DNA of 64,000 bases from Caldimonas thermodepolymerans (GCF_015476235.1 NZ_CP064338.1:2914001-2978000), one strand, 5' to 3'; positions 52,799-62,003 are shown, numbered from the stretch's first letter. Numbers and translations: made by a program. The notes: generated by a model not told the origin, from the letters alone.

Positions 52799-52828
52799 AA
52801 ACAAAAGCGCCTCCCGATGGAGGCGCTT
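52799..52828 (-). terminator. Intrinsic terminator of the desaturase gene
   Basis: A perfect ten-base stem (AAGCGCCTCC / GGAGGCGCTT) with loop CGAT at 52805-52828 is followed on the minus strand by TTTTGTTTT at 52804-52796. It lies 26 bases beyond the desaturase stop. The rest of the 308-base gap between the rpmG and desaturase terminators is GC-rich and holds nothing I recognise. Confidence 0.85.
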
Positions 52829-52854
52829 GTTGCAGGAACGGAACGGGGGGCTGC

Positions 52855-54078
52855 TCAGACCGTCGCGGCGCGCAGCTTGAGCGCGAAGTCCTGGAGCGCA
52901 GCCACGCCGCTTTCCTCGGCCTTCTTGCACCAGGCCTGCAGGTCGGCGACCAGCTGTTCGGCCGAGACGTTGGTGCGGGTCCAGATCTGGCGCAGCTCCT
53001 CGCGCATCGCGACCAGCTTGGACAGCACCGGCGAGCTCTCGCAGGCATGGGCCAGCTGCGGCTTGATGCTGGGAGGAATGACGTTCTCGTCACGGTGCAG
53101 CCAGCGCTTGGCCAGCAGCAGCTCCTTCCAGCGCGCCGAGTTCTTGGCGCCGGCTTCCTTGAGCTGCACCAGTTCGGCCTTCACGGCGCGGCGCAGTTCG
53201 CGGCCGTACTTGGCCATCACCTCGTAGCGGTTGGCAATCACGGCCTGCAGGGTGGAGGCATCGGCCACCGGCTTGACCGGGCCGAGCTTGAGCATCGGCG
53301 GGGTCTTGCGCACCTTGGCCAGGCCCATCAGCTCCAGCGAGCGGATGTACAGCCAGCCGATGTCGAACTCGTACTTGCGGACCGACAGCTTGGCCGAGGT
53401 CGGGTAGGTGTGGTGGTTGTTGTGCAGCTCCTCGCCGCCGATGATGATGCCCCACGGCGAGATGTTGGTGGACGCATCGGGCGCCTCGAAGTTGCGGTAA
53501 CCCCAGTAGTGGCCCAGGCCGTTGATGATGCCGGCCGCGGTGATCGGGATCCACAGCATCTGCACGGCCCACACGGCGACGCCGGCGGCACCGAACAGCA
53601 GCAGGTCGAGGATCAGCGTCAGGCCCACGCCCTGCCACGTGTAGCGGCTGTACAGGTTGCGCTCGATCCAGTCGTCCGGCGTGTTGTGGCCGTACTTGGT
53701 GAGGGTTTCCTGGTTCTTGGCCTCGGCGCGATAGAGCTCGGCGCCTTCGAGCAGCACCTTGCGGATGCCGCGCGTCTGCGGGCTGTGCGGATCGTCTTCG
53801 GTCTCGCACTTGGCGTGGTGCTTGCGGTGGATGGCGACCCATTCCTTGGTCACCATGCCGGTGGTGAGCCACAGCCACAGGCGGAAGAAATGGGCCACCG
53901 CCGGGTGCAGCTCGAGGGCGCGGTGGGCTTGCGATCGGTGCAGGAAGATGGTGACCGACGCGATCGTGATGTGGGTGGTGACTAGCGTGTACAGCACGAT
54001 CTGCCACCAGGTGGCATTGGTCACGCCGTTGGCGAGCCAATCGATCAAACTTTCCCACACGATCAGGAATTCAGACAT
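52855..54078 (-). CDS. Membrane fatty acid desaturase (acyl-CoA/DesC type)
   Basis: This 407-residue protein puts a double bond in acyl chains at the membrane, probably at delta-9. Four membrane helices lie before residue 200, and the three histidine boxes that bind the di-iron centre are present: HRSQAH, HRKHH and EELHNNHH. About 130 residues follow the domain as charged helices (VIANRYEVMAKYGRELRRAVKAELVQLKEAG, LVADLQAWCKKAEESGVAALQDFALKLR). This tail is longer than in plain DesC enzymes but occurs in related betaproteobacteria. ATG at 54078. Confidence 0.88.
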   Translation of the reverse strand: MSEFLIVWESLIDWLANGVTNATWWQIVLYTLVTTHITIASVTIFLHRSQAHRALELHPAVAHFFRLWLWLTTGMVTKEWVAIHRKHHAKCETEDDPHSPQTRGIRKVLLEGAELYRAEAKNQETLTKYGHNTPDDWIERNLYSRYTWQGVGLTLILDLLLFGAAGVAVWAVQMLWIPITAAGIINGLGHYWGYRNFEAPDASTNISPWGIIIGGEELHNNHHTYPTSAKLSVRKYEFDIGWLYIRSLELMGLAKVRKTPPMLKLGPVKPVADASTLQAVIANRYEVMAKYGRELRRAVKAELVQLKEAGAKNSARWKELLLAKRWLHRDENVIPPSIKPQLAHACESSPVLSKLVAMREELRQIWTRTNVSAEQLVADLQAWCKKAEESGVAALQDFALKLRAATV

Positions 54079-54246
54079 TGAGAACAGCCTTTCAGAAGCT
54101 GGCTGGATTGTAGGTGAGGCCCCCCGGGATGGGCCGCCAAAATACACCGGTTTCCCGGTGACATCCACTGTATCCGACCACAAGAGGGCAAATTTCAGGC
54201 CCACCGGGGCCTTGCGATCGGGCTTGGTGACTCAGACCGCGAAACC

Positions 54247-55506
54247 TCACCTGCGTTCCCAGACGGCGGCAAAAAATCCGTCCGTGGCGTGGCGGTGCGG
54301 CCACAGGCGCAGGTAAGGGCCCGTCACGAGCTGCTGCGCGTCGGCCACCTTGGCCTGTTCGAGCACCGCAGCGGCCGGCAGCGGTGCGAAGTCGCGATGC
54401 GACTCGGCGAAGGCCTCGGCGATGCGCTCGTTCTCGTCCTCCAGCAGGCTGCACGTGGCATAGATCAAGCGGCCGCCCGGCTTGACCAGGCGGGCAGCGC
54501 TGGCAAGGATTGCCTGCTGCTTGTCGCGCAGTTCCGCCACCGCCTGCGGCGACTGGCGCCACTTGAGGTCCGGATTGCGCCTCAGCGTGCCCAGGCCCGA
54601 GCACGGCGCGTCCACCAGCACGCGGTCGATCTTGCCGGCCAGGCGCTTGATGCGCTCGTCGCGCTCGTGCGCGATCTGCACCGGGTAGACGTTGGACAGG
54701 CCGCTGCGCGCCAGGCGCGGCTTGAGCTTGTCCAGGCGATGACCGGAGACGTCGAAGGCATACAGCCGGCCGGTGTTGCGCATCGCCGCGCCCAGCGCCA
54801 GGGTCTTGCCGCCGGCGCCGGCGCAGAAGTCCGCCACCATCTCGCCGCGCTTGACGCCCATCAAGAGCGCCAGCAGCTGGCTGCCTTCGTCCTGCACCTC
54901 GATGTCGCCGCGCGTGAAGATGTCCAGCTTGTTCAGCGCTGGCTTGCCGTCGACGCGCAGGCCCCAGGGCGAGTACGGCGTCGGCTGCGCGGCGATGCCC
55001 GCGCGGGCCAGCTCCTCGACCGCCGCCTCGCGCTTGAGGCGCAGCAGGTTGACGCGCAGGTCCAGCGGCGCGGGCCGGGCCAGGCTGTCGACCAGCGGCC
55101 AGAACTCGGCCTCGGGCAGGAACTGCTTCAGCGGCGCGACCAGCCAGTCCGGCAGGTTGTGGCGCAGCTTCTCGGGCAACGTCGCGACGTCGACCAGGCG
55201 CACCTGGGCCAGCCACTGCTGTTCCTTGGGGCCGAGCGCGCCCTGCAGGAAGCGCTCGTCGCCCTGCCATCCAAGGATGGCCAGGCGTCGCTCCAGCGCG
55301 CCGGCGCCCGATTGCGCGAAGTGCTGCAGCAGCAGCCGCTGGCGCAGCACGTGGTAGGCGGTCTCGGCCAGCGTGTGGCGCTCGCGCGGCCCGAGCTGGC
55401 GGTGTTGGAGGAAGAAGCCGGACACGACGGTGTCGGCCGGCGCGTCGAACTTCAGGACCTGGCGCAGCAGTTCGGTGGCCAGGTCCAGGAGGGCATTAGG
55501 ATGCAT
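54247..55506 (-). CDS. rsmB: 16S rRNA m5C methyltransferase RsmB-like
   Basis: This 419-residue RsmB/NOP2-family enzyme methylates a 16S rRNA cytosine with SAM. The N-terminal NusB-like helical part is followed by the SAM-binding DFCAGAGGKTLALGAAM, FDVSGHRLDKLKPR, the DAPCSGLGTLRRNPDLKW motif with one active-site cysteine and IYATCSLLEDENE with the catalytic cysteine. ATG at 55506 is 31 bases from the divergent DUF1653 gene. Specificity for C967 is inferred from the family. Confidence 0.88.
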   Translation of the reverse strand: MHPNALLDLATELLRQVLKFDAPADTVVSGFFLQHRQLGPRERHTLAETAYHVLRQRLLLQHFAQSGAGALERRLAILGWQGDERFLQGALGPKEQQWLAQVRLVDVATLPEKLRHNLPDWLVAPLKQFLPEAEFWPLVDSLARPAPLDLRVNLLRLKREAAVEELARAGIAAQPTPYSPWGLRVDGKPALNKLDIFTRGDIEVQDEGSQLLALLMGVKRGEMVADFCAGAGGKTLALGAAMRNTGRLYAFDVSGHRLDKLKPRLARSGLSNVYPVQIAHERDERIKRLAGKIDRVLVDAPCSGLGTLRRNPDLKWRQSPQAVAELRDKQQAILASAARLVKPGGRLIYATCSLLEDENERIAEAFAESHRDFAPLPAAAVLEQAKVADAQQLVTGPYLRLWPHRHATDGFFAAVWERR

Positions 55507-55537
55507 GACGCGAATTATCCCGTGCGACAGAGATCCG

Positions 55538-55783
55538 ATGCCCGCCAACGACCTGCCCCCGCTGCCTCCCACCCCGCCCGGCCGCTACCGCCACTACAAG
55601 GGCCGCGAGTACGAAGTGCTCGGCTGCGCCCGCCACAGCGAGACGCTGGAGCCGCTGGTGGTGTACCGGCCGCTGTACGGCGAAGGCGCGCTGTGGGTGC
55701 GCCCGCATGCGATGTTCTTCGAAACCGTGGTCGTCGAGGGACGCGCGCAGCCGCGCTTCGCCCGCATCGAGCCGCGGCCCTGA
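55538..55783 (+). CDS. DUF1653 protein
   Basis: This 81-residue protein carries the DUF1653 core GRYRHYKGREYEVLGCARHSETLEPLVVYRPLYGEGALWVRPHAMFFETV with a Pro-rich start. The function is not known; the domain is small and beta-rich. It converges on purN with 21 bases between stops. Confidence 0.88.
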   Translation: MPANDLPPLPPTPPGRYRHYKGREYEVLGCARHSETLEPLVVYRPLYGEGALWVRPHAMFFETVVVEGRAQPRFARIEPRP

Positions 55784-55804
55784 GCGGCATGCAAGGCGCG
55801 TGGC

Positions 55805-56431
55805 TCAGAACAGCAGCTGCGGCTCGCCTTCGCGGTGCGTGACGATGCCGTTGCGCACCTCCAGCTCGTCGCGCACGATCCAGCGCACCGCGCGCGGGTA
55901 GATCACGTGCTCCTTGGCCAGGATGCGCTGCGACAGCGTGTCCTCGGTGTCGGTGGGATGCACCGGCTCGACGGCCTGGATGATGATCGGGCCGTGGTCC
56001 AGCTCGGCAGTGACGAAGTGCACGGTGGCGCCCGCCAGCTTGCAGCCCGCCTCGATCGCGCGGCGGTGCGTGTGCAGCCCGGGGAAGGCCGGCAGCAGCG
56101 ACGGATGGATGTTGATCAGGCGACCGGCGTAGTGCTCGACGAAACGCGCGGTCAGGATGCGCATGAAGCCGGCCAGCACCACCAGGTCGGGGGCGTGGCG
56201 GTCGATCACGCGGGCCAGTTCGGCGTCGAAGGCTTCGCGGGTGTCGTACTTGCGATGGTCGACCGTGTCGGTCGGGATGCCGCGGCTGGCGGCGTACTGC
56301 AGTCCCCGGGCGTCGGGGCGGTTGCTGATGACCGCCGCCACCTCGGCCGGCCAGCGCTCGGCGGCGCAGGCCTCCACGATGGCTTCCATGTTGGAGCCAC
56401 GGCCGGAGATCAGGATCACGATGCGTTTCAT
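55805..56431 (-). CDS. purN: Phosphoribosylglycinamide formyltransferase
   Basis: This 208-residue enzyme transfers a formyl group from 10-formyl-tetrahydrofolate to GAR in purine synthesis. It has the start VILISGRGSNMEAIVEA, the formate-handling NIHPSLLPAFPGLHTH (Asn and His active-site residues) and GATVHFVTAELDHGPII with the aspartate. Length is normal. It is divergent from trpS with 108 bases between starts; TACAAT at 56479-56484 is a possible -10 for trpS. Confidence 0.95.
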   Translation of the reverse strand: MKRIVILISGRGSNMEAIVEACAAERWPAEVAAVISNRPDARGLQYAASRGIPTDTVDHRKYDTREAFDAELARVIDRHAPDLVVLAGFMRILTARFVEHYAGRLINIHPSLLPAFPGLHTHRRAIEAGCKLAGATVHFVTAELDHGPIIIQAVEPVHPTDTEDTLSQRILAKEHVIYPRAVRWIVRDELEVRNGIVTHREGEPQLLF

Positions 56432-56539
56432 GGGGCGCGAGTGTAGCCTTCGGCCGAACCGGTTCCCGGACGGCCTCCTACAATCTCCCTCTTTCCGGGC
56501 GCCGCGCGCCCGCATCCTTTGCCCTGCGATTCTCCCACC

Positions 56540-57853
56540 ATGACCGAACGCGTCCTCACCGGGATCACCACCACCGGGACCCCCCACCTGGGCAACTACG
56601 TCGGCGCCATCCGCCCCTCCGTCGAGGCCAGCCGCGCGCCCGACGTCGAAAGCTTCTTCTTCCTGGCCGACTACCACGCGCTGATCAAGTGCGACGACCC
56701 GGCGCGCGTCGAGCGCTCGCGGCTGGAGATCGCCGCCACCTGGCTGGCCGCCGGGCTGGATCCGCAGCGGGTGTACTTCTTCCGCCAGAGCGACCTGCCC
56801 GAGACGCCGGAGCTGACCTGGCTGCTGACCTGCGTCACCGCCAAGGGCCTGATGAACCGCGCCCATGCCTACAAGGCGGCCACCGACGTGAACCTTGCCG
56901 CCGGCAAGGATGTCGACGCGGACGTCACGATGGGCCTGTACTGCTACCCGATCCTGATGGCCGCGGACATCCTGCTGTTCAACGCGCACCGCGTGCCGGT
57001 GGGCCGCGACCAGGTGCAACACATCGAGATGGCGCGCGACATCGCGCAGCGCTTCAACCACCTCTACGGCCGCGGGCGCGACCTGTTCGTGCTGCCGCAG
57101 GCGCAGATCGACGAGGAGCTGGCCACGCTGCCCGGCCTGGACGGGCGCAAGATGTCCAAGAGCTACGACAACACCATCCCGCTGTTCGAGGGCGGCCCCA
57201 AGGCGCTGAAGGAAGCGGTGGCGCGCATCGTCACCGACTCGCGCCTGCCCGGCGAGCCCAAGGACCCGGACGGCACGCCGCTGGTGACGATCTACGATGC
57301 CTTCGCCACGCCCGAGCAGCGTGCCGAGTTCCGCGCCGACCTGCGCGCCGGCCTGGGCTGGGGCGATGCCAAGCAGCGCCTGGTGGACCTCATCGAGTCG
57401 CACATCGGCCCGATGCGCGACCGCTACGCGGAGCTGATGGCCCATCCGGAGCGCATCGAGGAGATCCTGCAGGACGGCGCGCGCCGCGCCCGGCGCATTG
57501 CCACGCCATTCCTCGCCGAGCTGCGCGAAGCGGTCGGCCTGCGTCCGATGAAGGCCCTGCCGGTGACCGCGCAGCCCCGGCGCAGCGAGGCGGCCAAGCC
57601 CCAGCTGCCGGTGTTCAAGCAGTACCGCGAGGCCGACGGCCAGTTCTACTTCAAGCTGACGGCGGCCAACGGCACGGTGCTGCTGCAAAGCCGCGGCTTT
57701 GCCGAAGGCCGCGAGGCCGGCGGCTGGGTCAAGCGCCTGAAGACCGAAGGCGCCGCGGCGCTGGCCGAGGCGCCGGTGGAGATCCCGGCCGGCGTCGCGC
57801 GCGAGGACGTGGAAGCGGCGCTGGGCGCACTGGTGGCGGCCAGCGAGGAGTGA
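56540..57853 (+). CDS. trpS: Tryptophanyl-tRNA synthetase with extra C-terminal domain
   Basis: This 437-residue synthetase charges tRNA-Trp. The HIGH-type motif is PHLGNYVG (residues 15-22) and KMSKS is near residue 204. The catalytic body ends near residue 340. The remaining 95 or so residues include [43 protein letters not shown], which resembles the YegP/DUF1508 fold, and then an Ala/Glu-rich tail. That extension is absent from the usual 330-residue enzyme. ATG at 56540. The next gene starts 14 bases after the stop. Confidence 0.94.
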   Translation: MTERVLTGITTTGTPHLGNYVGAIRPSVEASRAPDVESFFFLADYHALIKCDDPARVERSRLEIAATWLAAGLDPQRVYFFRQSDLPETPELTWLLTCVTAKGLMNRAHAYKAATDVNLAAGKDVDADVTMGLYCYPILMAADILLFNAHRVPVGRDQVQHIEMARDIAQRFNHLYGRGRDLFVLPQAQIDEELATLPGLDGRKMSKSYDNTIPLFEGGPKALKEAVARIVTDSRLPGEPKDPDGTPLVTIYDAFATPEQRAEFRADLRAGLGWGDAKQRLVDLIESHIGPMRDRYAELMAHPERIEEILQDGARRARRIATPFLAELREAVGLRPMKALPVTAQPRRSEAAKPQLPVFKQYREADGQFYFKLTAANGTVLLQSRGFAEGREAGGWVKRLKTEGAAALAEAPVEIPAGVAREDVEAALGALVAASEE

Positions 57854-57867
57854 GCGCGCAGACGGCC

Positions 57868-58335
57868 ATGGCCGGCATCCACATCACCGACATCGAGGCT
57901 GCCATCAACTGGTGGCGCGAACGCCATCCCTCGCCCGACGGCATCACCGCCTGCGCCGAGGTGCGCGCGCTGGCCGAGGTGTATGCGCTGATGGTGTACT
58001 ACCGCGAGTCCGAGTGCGACGAGCACACGATGCCGCGGCGCGCCAAGGAGGCGTGGCTCCGGTGGTACGCCAGCACGCCCGACACGCCGTGCATCGCGAT
58101 CTGCTCGACCAGCCAGGGCGACGACGTCTGCAAGGGCTGCGGGCGCACCTTCGACGAGGTGCAGTTCTGGCCCGAGATGACCCCGGCCGAGAAGCGCGCC
58201 ACCTGGCGCCGCGTGATCCAGGAGGGCACGGCGTGGCGCTTCAACCGCTACGCCGAGCGGGCGCTCGATGCGCCCGCTGCGGCGCAGGCCGGCGCCGACG
58301 CGGCTACGCCGCAGCCAGCGGCAGGCGCAGGCTGA
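57868..58335 (+). CDS. DUF3717/DUF1289 two-domain protein
   Basis: This 155-residue protein joins two small domains. DUF3717 is at about residues 1-70 (IHITDIEAAINWWRERHPSPDG, EVYALMVYYRESECDE). DUF1289 is at about 72-125, with cysteines in PDTPCIAICSTSQGDDVCKGCGRTFDEV and the tail MTPAEKRATWRRVI. The cysteines probably bind a metal. The tail is Ala-rich. Function unknown. The frame can start at GTG 57850, overlapping the trpS stop, but ATG 57868 fits the family. Its end overlaps the opposing kinase gene by 32 bases. Confidence 0.8.
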   Translation: MAGIHITDIEAAINWWRERHPSPDGITACAEVRALAEVYALMVYYRESECDEHTMPRRAKEAWLRWYASTPDTPCIAICSTSQGDDVCKGCGRTFDEVQFWPEMTPAEKRATWRRVIQEGTAWRFNRYAERALDAPAAAQAGADAATPQPAAGAG

Positions 58336-59674
58336 AGCAGCTGCCGCCCCCTTCGCGCCGCTCGCAGCGCGCCTGGCCGCGATGGCGCTCGGCGATCTGC
58401 CGCACCAGGCTCAGGCCCAGCCCGACGCCGCCGGCATGCTCGGCGTGGCCGGGCATGCGGTAGAAGGGTTCGAAGATGCGCTCGCGCTGGTCCTCGGGCA
58501 CGCCCGGGCCACGGTCGCACACGCGCACCACCGCGTCCTGGCCTTCGACCGTCACGCTGACCTCGATCGGCTCGCTGCCGCCGTAGCGGCGCGCGTTCTC
58601 GAGCAGGTTGCGCAGCGCGCGGCGCAGCAGGCGCTCGTCGCCGCGCACCATCGCGTCGGTGCCCTCGACCCGCGCGTCGACGTAGGCGCCCTCCTCGGCC
58701 GCCAGCGCCAGCAGGTGCACCGGGTCGTGCCGGTCGAGGCGCGGCGCTGCATCGAGCCGGCTGGCCAGCAGCACTTCTTCGACCAGCGCGTCGAGTTCGC
58801 GGATGTTGTTGCCGATCTCCTGCATCAACGAGGCACGCGACTCGGGCGAGGCGGTCTCCAGCAGCGACAGCGCCATCTTCAGGCGTGCCAGCGGCGAGCG
58901 CAGCTCGTGCGAGGCGTTGGCCAGCAGGGACTGGTGCGAGCGCACCAGCGCCTCGATGCGGTCGGCGGCCTGGTTGAAGCTCGCCGCCACCGCGGCCACC
59001 TCGTCGCGCCCGCTGACGCTGACGCGGTGGTGCAGCTGGCCGGCACCGAAGGTCTCGACGCCGCGCTTGAGCGCCTCCAGCTGGCGGGTCAGGCGGCGCA
59101 CCACGGGGTAGGCCCCGGCCGACACCGCGATGAACAGCACCAGCAGCGCGACCACCAGCCCGCCGCCGCTCAGGAAGGGTGGCGGAGGCGGCGGCAGGTC
59201 GCGGCGTGCGGCCTGCCCCTCGCGCTCGGGCGCGCCGTCGCGCCACGCCTGGTCCGGCCGCTGTTCCCCGCCTTCGCGTTGCGGCACGGCGGTGCGCTGC
59301 GGGCGCAGCACCACGATGGCACGCCCGTCGTTGAGCGGGATGCGCCAGCGGCGGCGCGGCCCCTCGCGCTCGATGCGCTCGTAGCTGTCCGAGGCGGCGA
59401 TGCGCCGCCCCTGCGCGTCCTCGAGCGCCAGCGGCAGGCGCAGCCGCTCGGACCATTCCAGCAGGACCGCGCGCTGCTCCGCGCGCGGCGCGTCGGCCGG
59501 CGGCAGGTTGTTCTGCGCCAGGTCGCCCCAGGCGGCCAGGCGCTCCGACCAGGCGGCCTGGTCGAGCTGGCGTTCCTCCTCGATGTTGCGCTTGAACAGC
59601 CAGCCGGCGGCCAGCGCGAACAGCAGCAGCACCGCCACGACGGTGAGGTAGATGCGCAGGTAGAGGCTTTTCAC
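58304..59674 (-). CDS. Membrane sensor histidine kinase (RstB/CpxA type)
   Basis: This 456-residue kinase has membrane helices at about residues 8-28 and 170-192. Between them lies a periplasmic sensor region with a Pro-rich stretch before the second helix. A HAMP segment (RRLTRQLEALKRGVETFGAGQLHHRV), the phospho-histidine box SHELRSPLARLKMALSLLE, the N box ALRNLLENARRYG and the G boxes DRGPGVPE and GVGLGLSLVRQIAE follow. No ATG fits. GTG at 59674 overlaps the regulator stop (GTGA). With the Spy-like gene upstream, an envelope-stress role is likely. Confidence 0.88.
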   Translation of the reverse strand: MKSLYLRIYLTVVAVLLLFALAAGWLFKRNIEEERQLDQAAWSERLAAWGDLAQNNLPPADAPRAEQRAVLLEWSERLRLPLALEDAQGRRIAASDSYERIEREGPRRRWRIPLNDGRAIVVLRPQRTAVPQREGGEQRPDQAWRDGAPEREGQAARRDLPPPPPPFLSGGGLVVALLVLFIAVSAGAYPVVRRLTRQLEALKRGVETFGAGQLHHRVSVSGRDEVAAVAASFNQAADRIEALVRSHQSLLANASHELRSPLARLKMALSLLETASPESRASLMQEIGNNIRELDALVEEVLLASRLDAAPRLDRHDPVHLLALAAEEGAYVDARVEGTDAMVRGDERLLRRALRNLLENARRYGGSEPIEVSVTVEGQDAVVRVCDRGPGVPEDQRERIFEPFYRMPGHAEHAGGVGLGLSLVRQIAERHRGQARCERREGGGSCFSLRLPLAAA

Positions 59675-60399
59675 GCTTCGTCGCTGTCCTGCTTCTTGGC
59701 AAACACGTAGCCGGCGCCGCGCACGGTCAGGATGCGGCGCGGGTTCTTCGGGTCGTCCTCGATCGCCGCGCGGATGCGCGAGATGTGCACGTCGATCGAG
59801 CGGTCGAACGCTTCCAGCGCATGGCCCTTGAGCGCATCCATGATCTGGTCGCGCGACAGCACGCGGCCCGGGTGCTCGGCCAGCACGGCGAGCATCTGGA
59901 ACTGGTAGCTGGTGAGGTCGCACTCGCGGCCGTCCAGCCGGGCGACGCGGGCGCCCAAGTCGATCTCCAGCCGGCCGAAGCGCTTGACGTCGGGGTCGTC
60001 GGCCGGCGGCTGCCCGTTCGCGACGCTGCGCCGCAGGATGGCGCGCAACCGCGCCAGCAGCTCGCGCGGCTCGAAGGGCTTGGGCAGGTAGTCGTCGGCG
60101 CCCAGCTCGAGCCCGACCACGCGGTCCATCGGCTCGCCGCGCGCGGTCAGCATCAGGATGGGCAGCTGGCGCGTGTGCGCCAGCCCGCGCAGCTCGCGGC
60201 ACAGGTCCAGCCCGTCGCCGTCGGGCAGCATCAGGTCGAGGATCACGCCGTCGAAGCCGTGGTCGCGGCGCTCCAGGCGCTCGCGGCCGGCCTTCAGCGA
60301 CGCCACCGCGTCGATCAGGTAGCCGGCCTGGCGCAGGTAATCGCCCACCATGCCGGTCAGGCGGGTGTCGTCATCGATCAGCAGGATGCGGGCAGACAT
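59671..60399 (-). CDS. OmpR-family response regulator (RstA/CpxR type)
   Basis: This 242-residue regulator has a receiver domain with D9-D11, phospho-acceptor D55 (GVILDLMLPDGDG) and the Lys in YLPKPFEPRELLARLRAILRR. A winged-helix DNA-binding domain follows (CDLTSYQFQMLAVLAEHPGRVLSRDQIMDALKGHALEAFDRSIDVHISRIRAAIEDD). It is cotranscribed with the kinase through a GTGA overlap and lies 86 bases downstream of the Spy-like gene on the same strand. ATG at 60399. Confidence 0.9.
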   Translation of the reverse strand: MSARILLIDDDTRLTGMVGDYLRQAGYLIDAVASLKAGRERLERRDHGFDGVILDLMLPDGDGLDLCRELRGLAHTRQLPILMLTARGEPMDRVVGLELGADDYLPKPFEPRELLARLRAILRRSVANGQPPADDPDVKRFGRLEIDLGARVARLDGRECDLTSYQFQMLAVLAEHPGRVLSRDQIMDALKGHALEAFDRSIDVHISRIRAAIEDDPKNPRRILTVRGAGYVFAKKQDSDEA

Positions 60400-60485
60400 G
60401 GGCAGCAAGGTCGATGCAAGGGAAGAAGCGCCGAGCATAACGGCAAGCGCCGCCGGGATGCGGCGGCGCCTGCGGGGTCAGGCCA

Positions 60486-61046
60486 TCACTGGCGCGGCTG
60501 CTCGCCGCGCGGGCCGTGGTGGCGCTCATGGCGCGCCTTGCGCTCCTTGAAGCGCTCGGCCCGCTGCTTCATGCGCTCGGCCAGCTGGGTGCGCTGCTCG
60601 GGCGTCAGCACCTGGCTGATCTCGACCAGGGCCTGGCTGATGCGCTTGGAGCGCTGCTCGGCCTGGGCCATGCGCTGCTGGCGCAGCGCCTCGACGGCGT
60701 TGGCGTCCACGGTCGGCTGGGTGAACAGCTCCAGCGCCTTCTGGTGCAGGCCGCGGCTGGCCTCGCGCTGCGCCTTCAGGTCGGCGGCAGCGGCCCGGGC
60801 GATCTGCTTGATCTGGGTGCGCTGGTCCTCGCTGGCGTTCAGGTCGCGCAGCATGCGGTCGACCATGCGGTCCACGCGCTCGGGGTTGCCGATGAAGCCG
60901 CCGGGGCCGCCCATCAGGCCCATCGGCGCGCCGTGGCGCGGCCCGTGGGCGAACGACGGAACGGCCATGGCGGCGGCCACGCCGAGGACGAGGCCGGCGA
61001 TCAGGGTCTTCGAGGGACGACGCAGACGTTGGGTGGTAGCGGTCAC
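60486..61046 (-). CDS. Spy/CpxP-family periplasmic protein
   Basis: This 186-residue exported protein has a signal peptide (cleavage near residue 34, PSFAHG) and a helical body. It carries two LTxxQ-type motifs, LNASEDQRTQIKQI and VLTPEQRTQLAERMK. Spy and CpxP bind unfolded periplasmic proteins; CpxP also restrains the CpxA kinase. Its place just upstream of a Cpx/Rst-type two-component pair supports a feedback role here. The C-terminus is rich in His and Arg (RKARHERHHGPRGE), which may bind metal. Confidence 0.88.
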   Translation of the reverse strand: MTATTQRLRRPSKTLIAGLVLGVAAAMAVPSFAHGPRHGAPMGLMGGPGGFIGNPERVDRMVDRMLRDLNASEDQRTQIKQIARAAAADLKAQREASRGLHQKALELFTQPTVDANAVEALRQQRMAQAEQRSKRISQALVEISQVLTPEQRTQLAERMKQRAERFKERKARHERHHGPRGEQPRQ

Positions 61047-61163
61047 GATGTACTCCTTCCTTGAGAGTGGGTCAGGGCACAGCGCCCATGGAAGGCATCA
61101 TCGGAACCGGGCGTTAAGCGGGGATGGACCGAGGGTAAAGTTGTGTGAAGGGGTCGCGCCGCC

Positions 61164-62003
61164 TCAGGCGGCCGAGGCTTCCGGCTCGGCAGGAGACGGC
61201 GGCACGCCGAGCAGGCGTTCCATCGCCTCGACCTCGTAGGCGCGCTCGACGGGCACGAAGAAGAAGTTGTTGACGTAGCCGGCCGCCGGAGGCTCCCGCC
61301 CGGGCAGCGGCCGCGCCTGCACCGGCTGCAGCTCGGCCATCGAGCCGGGCCGGTAGGTCTCGATGCGCCGGCCCCGCAGGTAGCAGCACATGTAGCCGCG
61401 CGTCTGCAGCGCCTCGATCACCGGCTCGGAGCCGCCGGGATGGTGGCGTTCCTCGATCTCGACGATCAGCGTGGGGCGCTCGCGCTGCAGCGTCTGGCGC
61501 GCCCCGGCCAGCACCGCCGCCTCGTGGCCTTCGACGTCGATCTTGATCACGTCGACGTCGCGCAGCTGGAGCTGGTCCAGCGGCGCCACCCGCACGTGCA
61601 CCACGGTTTCATCGTCGAAGCCGCTGTTGGCATCGCGCTCCAGCGAGGCGCGGGTCATCCACGGCCGGCCGCGGTAGATCGGCACGGCAAAGCGCCCCAC
61701 GCCCTCGCGGTCCGACAGCGCGAGCTCGTGGACCGTCACATGCGGCGGCGCAGCCCGACGCAGCGCGATCGCCAGCGCGGGCAGCGGCTCGAAGGCATGC
61801 ACCTGCGCGAACATGCGCGCCGCCCAGCCGCTCCAGTGTCCGAGGTTGGCGCCCACGTCGACGAAGGTCCCGGCGCGGCACAGCGCCGGCAGCAGCCGCA
61901 TCTCCGCCTCGGGCGAGCGGCGCAGGGTCCGCCGGACCTGCCACTGCGTCAGCCACGGGGCCGGCACCAGGGCCTTGGCCCACTCCTTGAACGCTTGCTT
62001 CAT
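61164..62003 (-). CDS. FkbM-family SAM methyltransferase
   Basis: This 279-residue protein has the FkbM pattern: FVDVGANLGHWSGWAARMF (SAM motif I), VHAFEPLPALAIALRR, DVDVIKIDVEGHEAAVLAGARQTL and LIVEIEERH. FkbM enzymes methylate hydroxyls of sugars or polyketides, but the substrate here is unknown. No glycosyltransferase or polyketide gene is next to it. A 277-base gap upstream, before the divergent methyltransferase, holds no gene I can support. Confidence 0.82.
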   Translation of the reverse strand: MKQAFKEWAKALVPAPWLTQWQVRRTLRRSPEAEMRLLPALCRAGTFVDVGANLGHWSGWAARMFAQVHAFEPLPALAIALRRAAPPHVTVHELALSDREGVGRFAVPIYRGRPWMTRASLERDANSGFDDETVVHVRVAPLDQLQLRDVDVIKIDVEGHEAAVLAGARQTLQRERPTLIVEIEERHHPGGSEPVIEALQTRGYMCCYLRGRRIETYRPGSMAELQPVQARPLPGREPPAAGYVNNFFFVPVERAYEVEAMERLLGVPPSPAEPEASAA

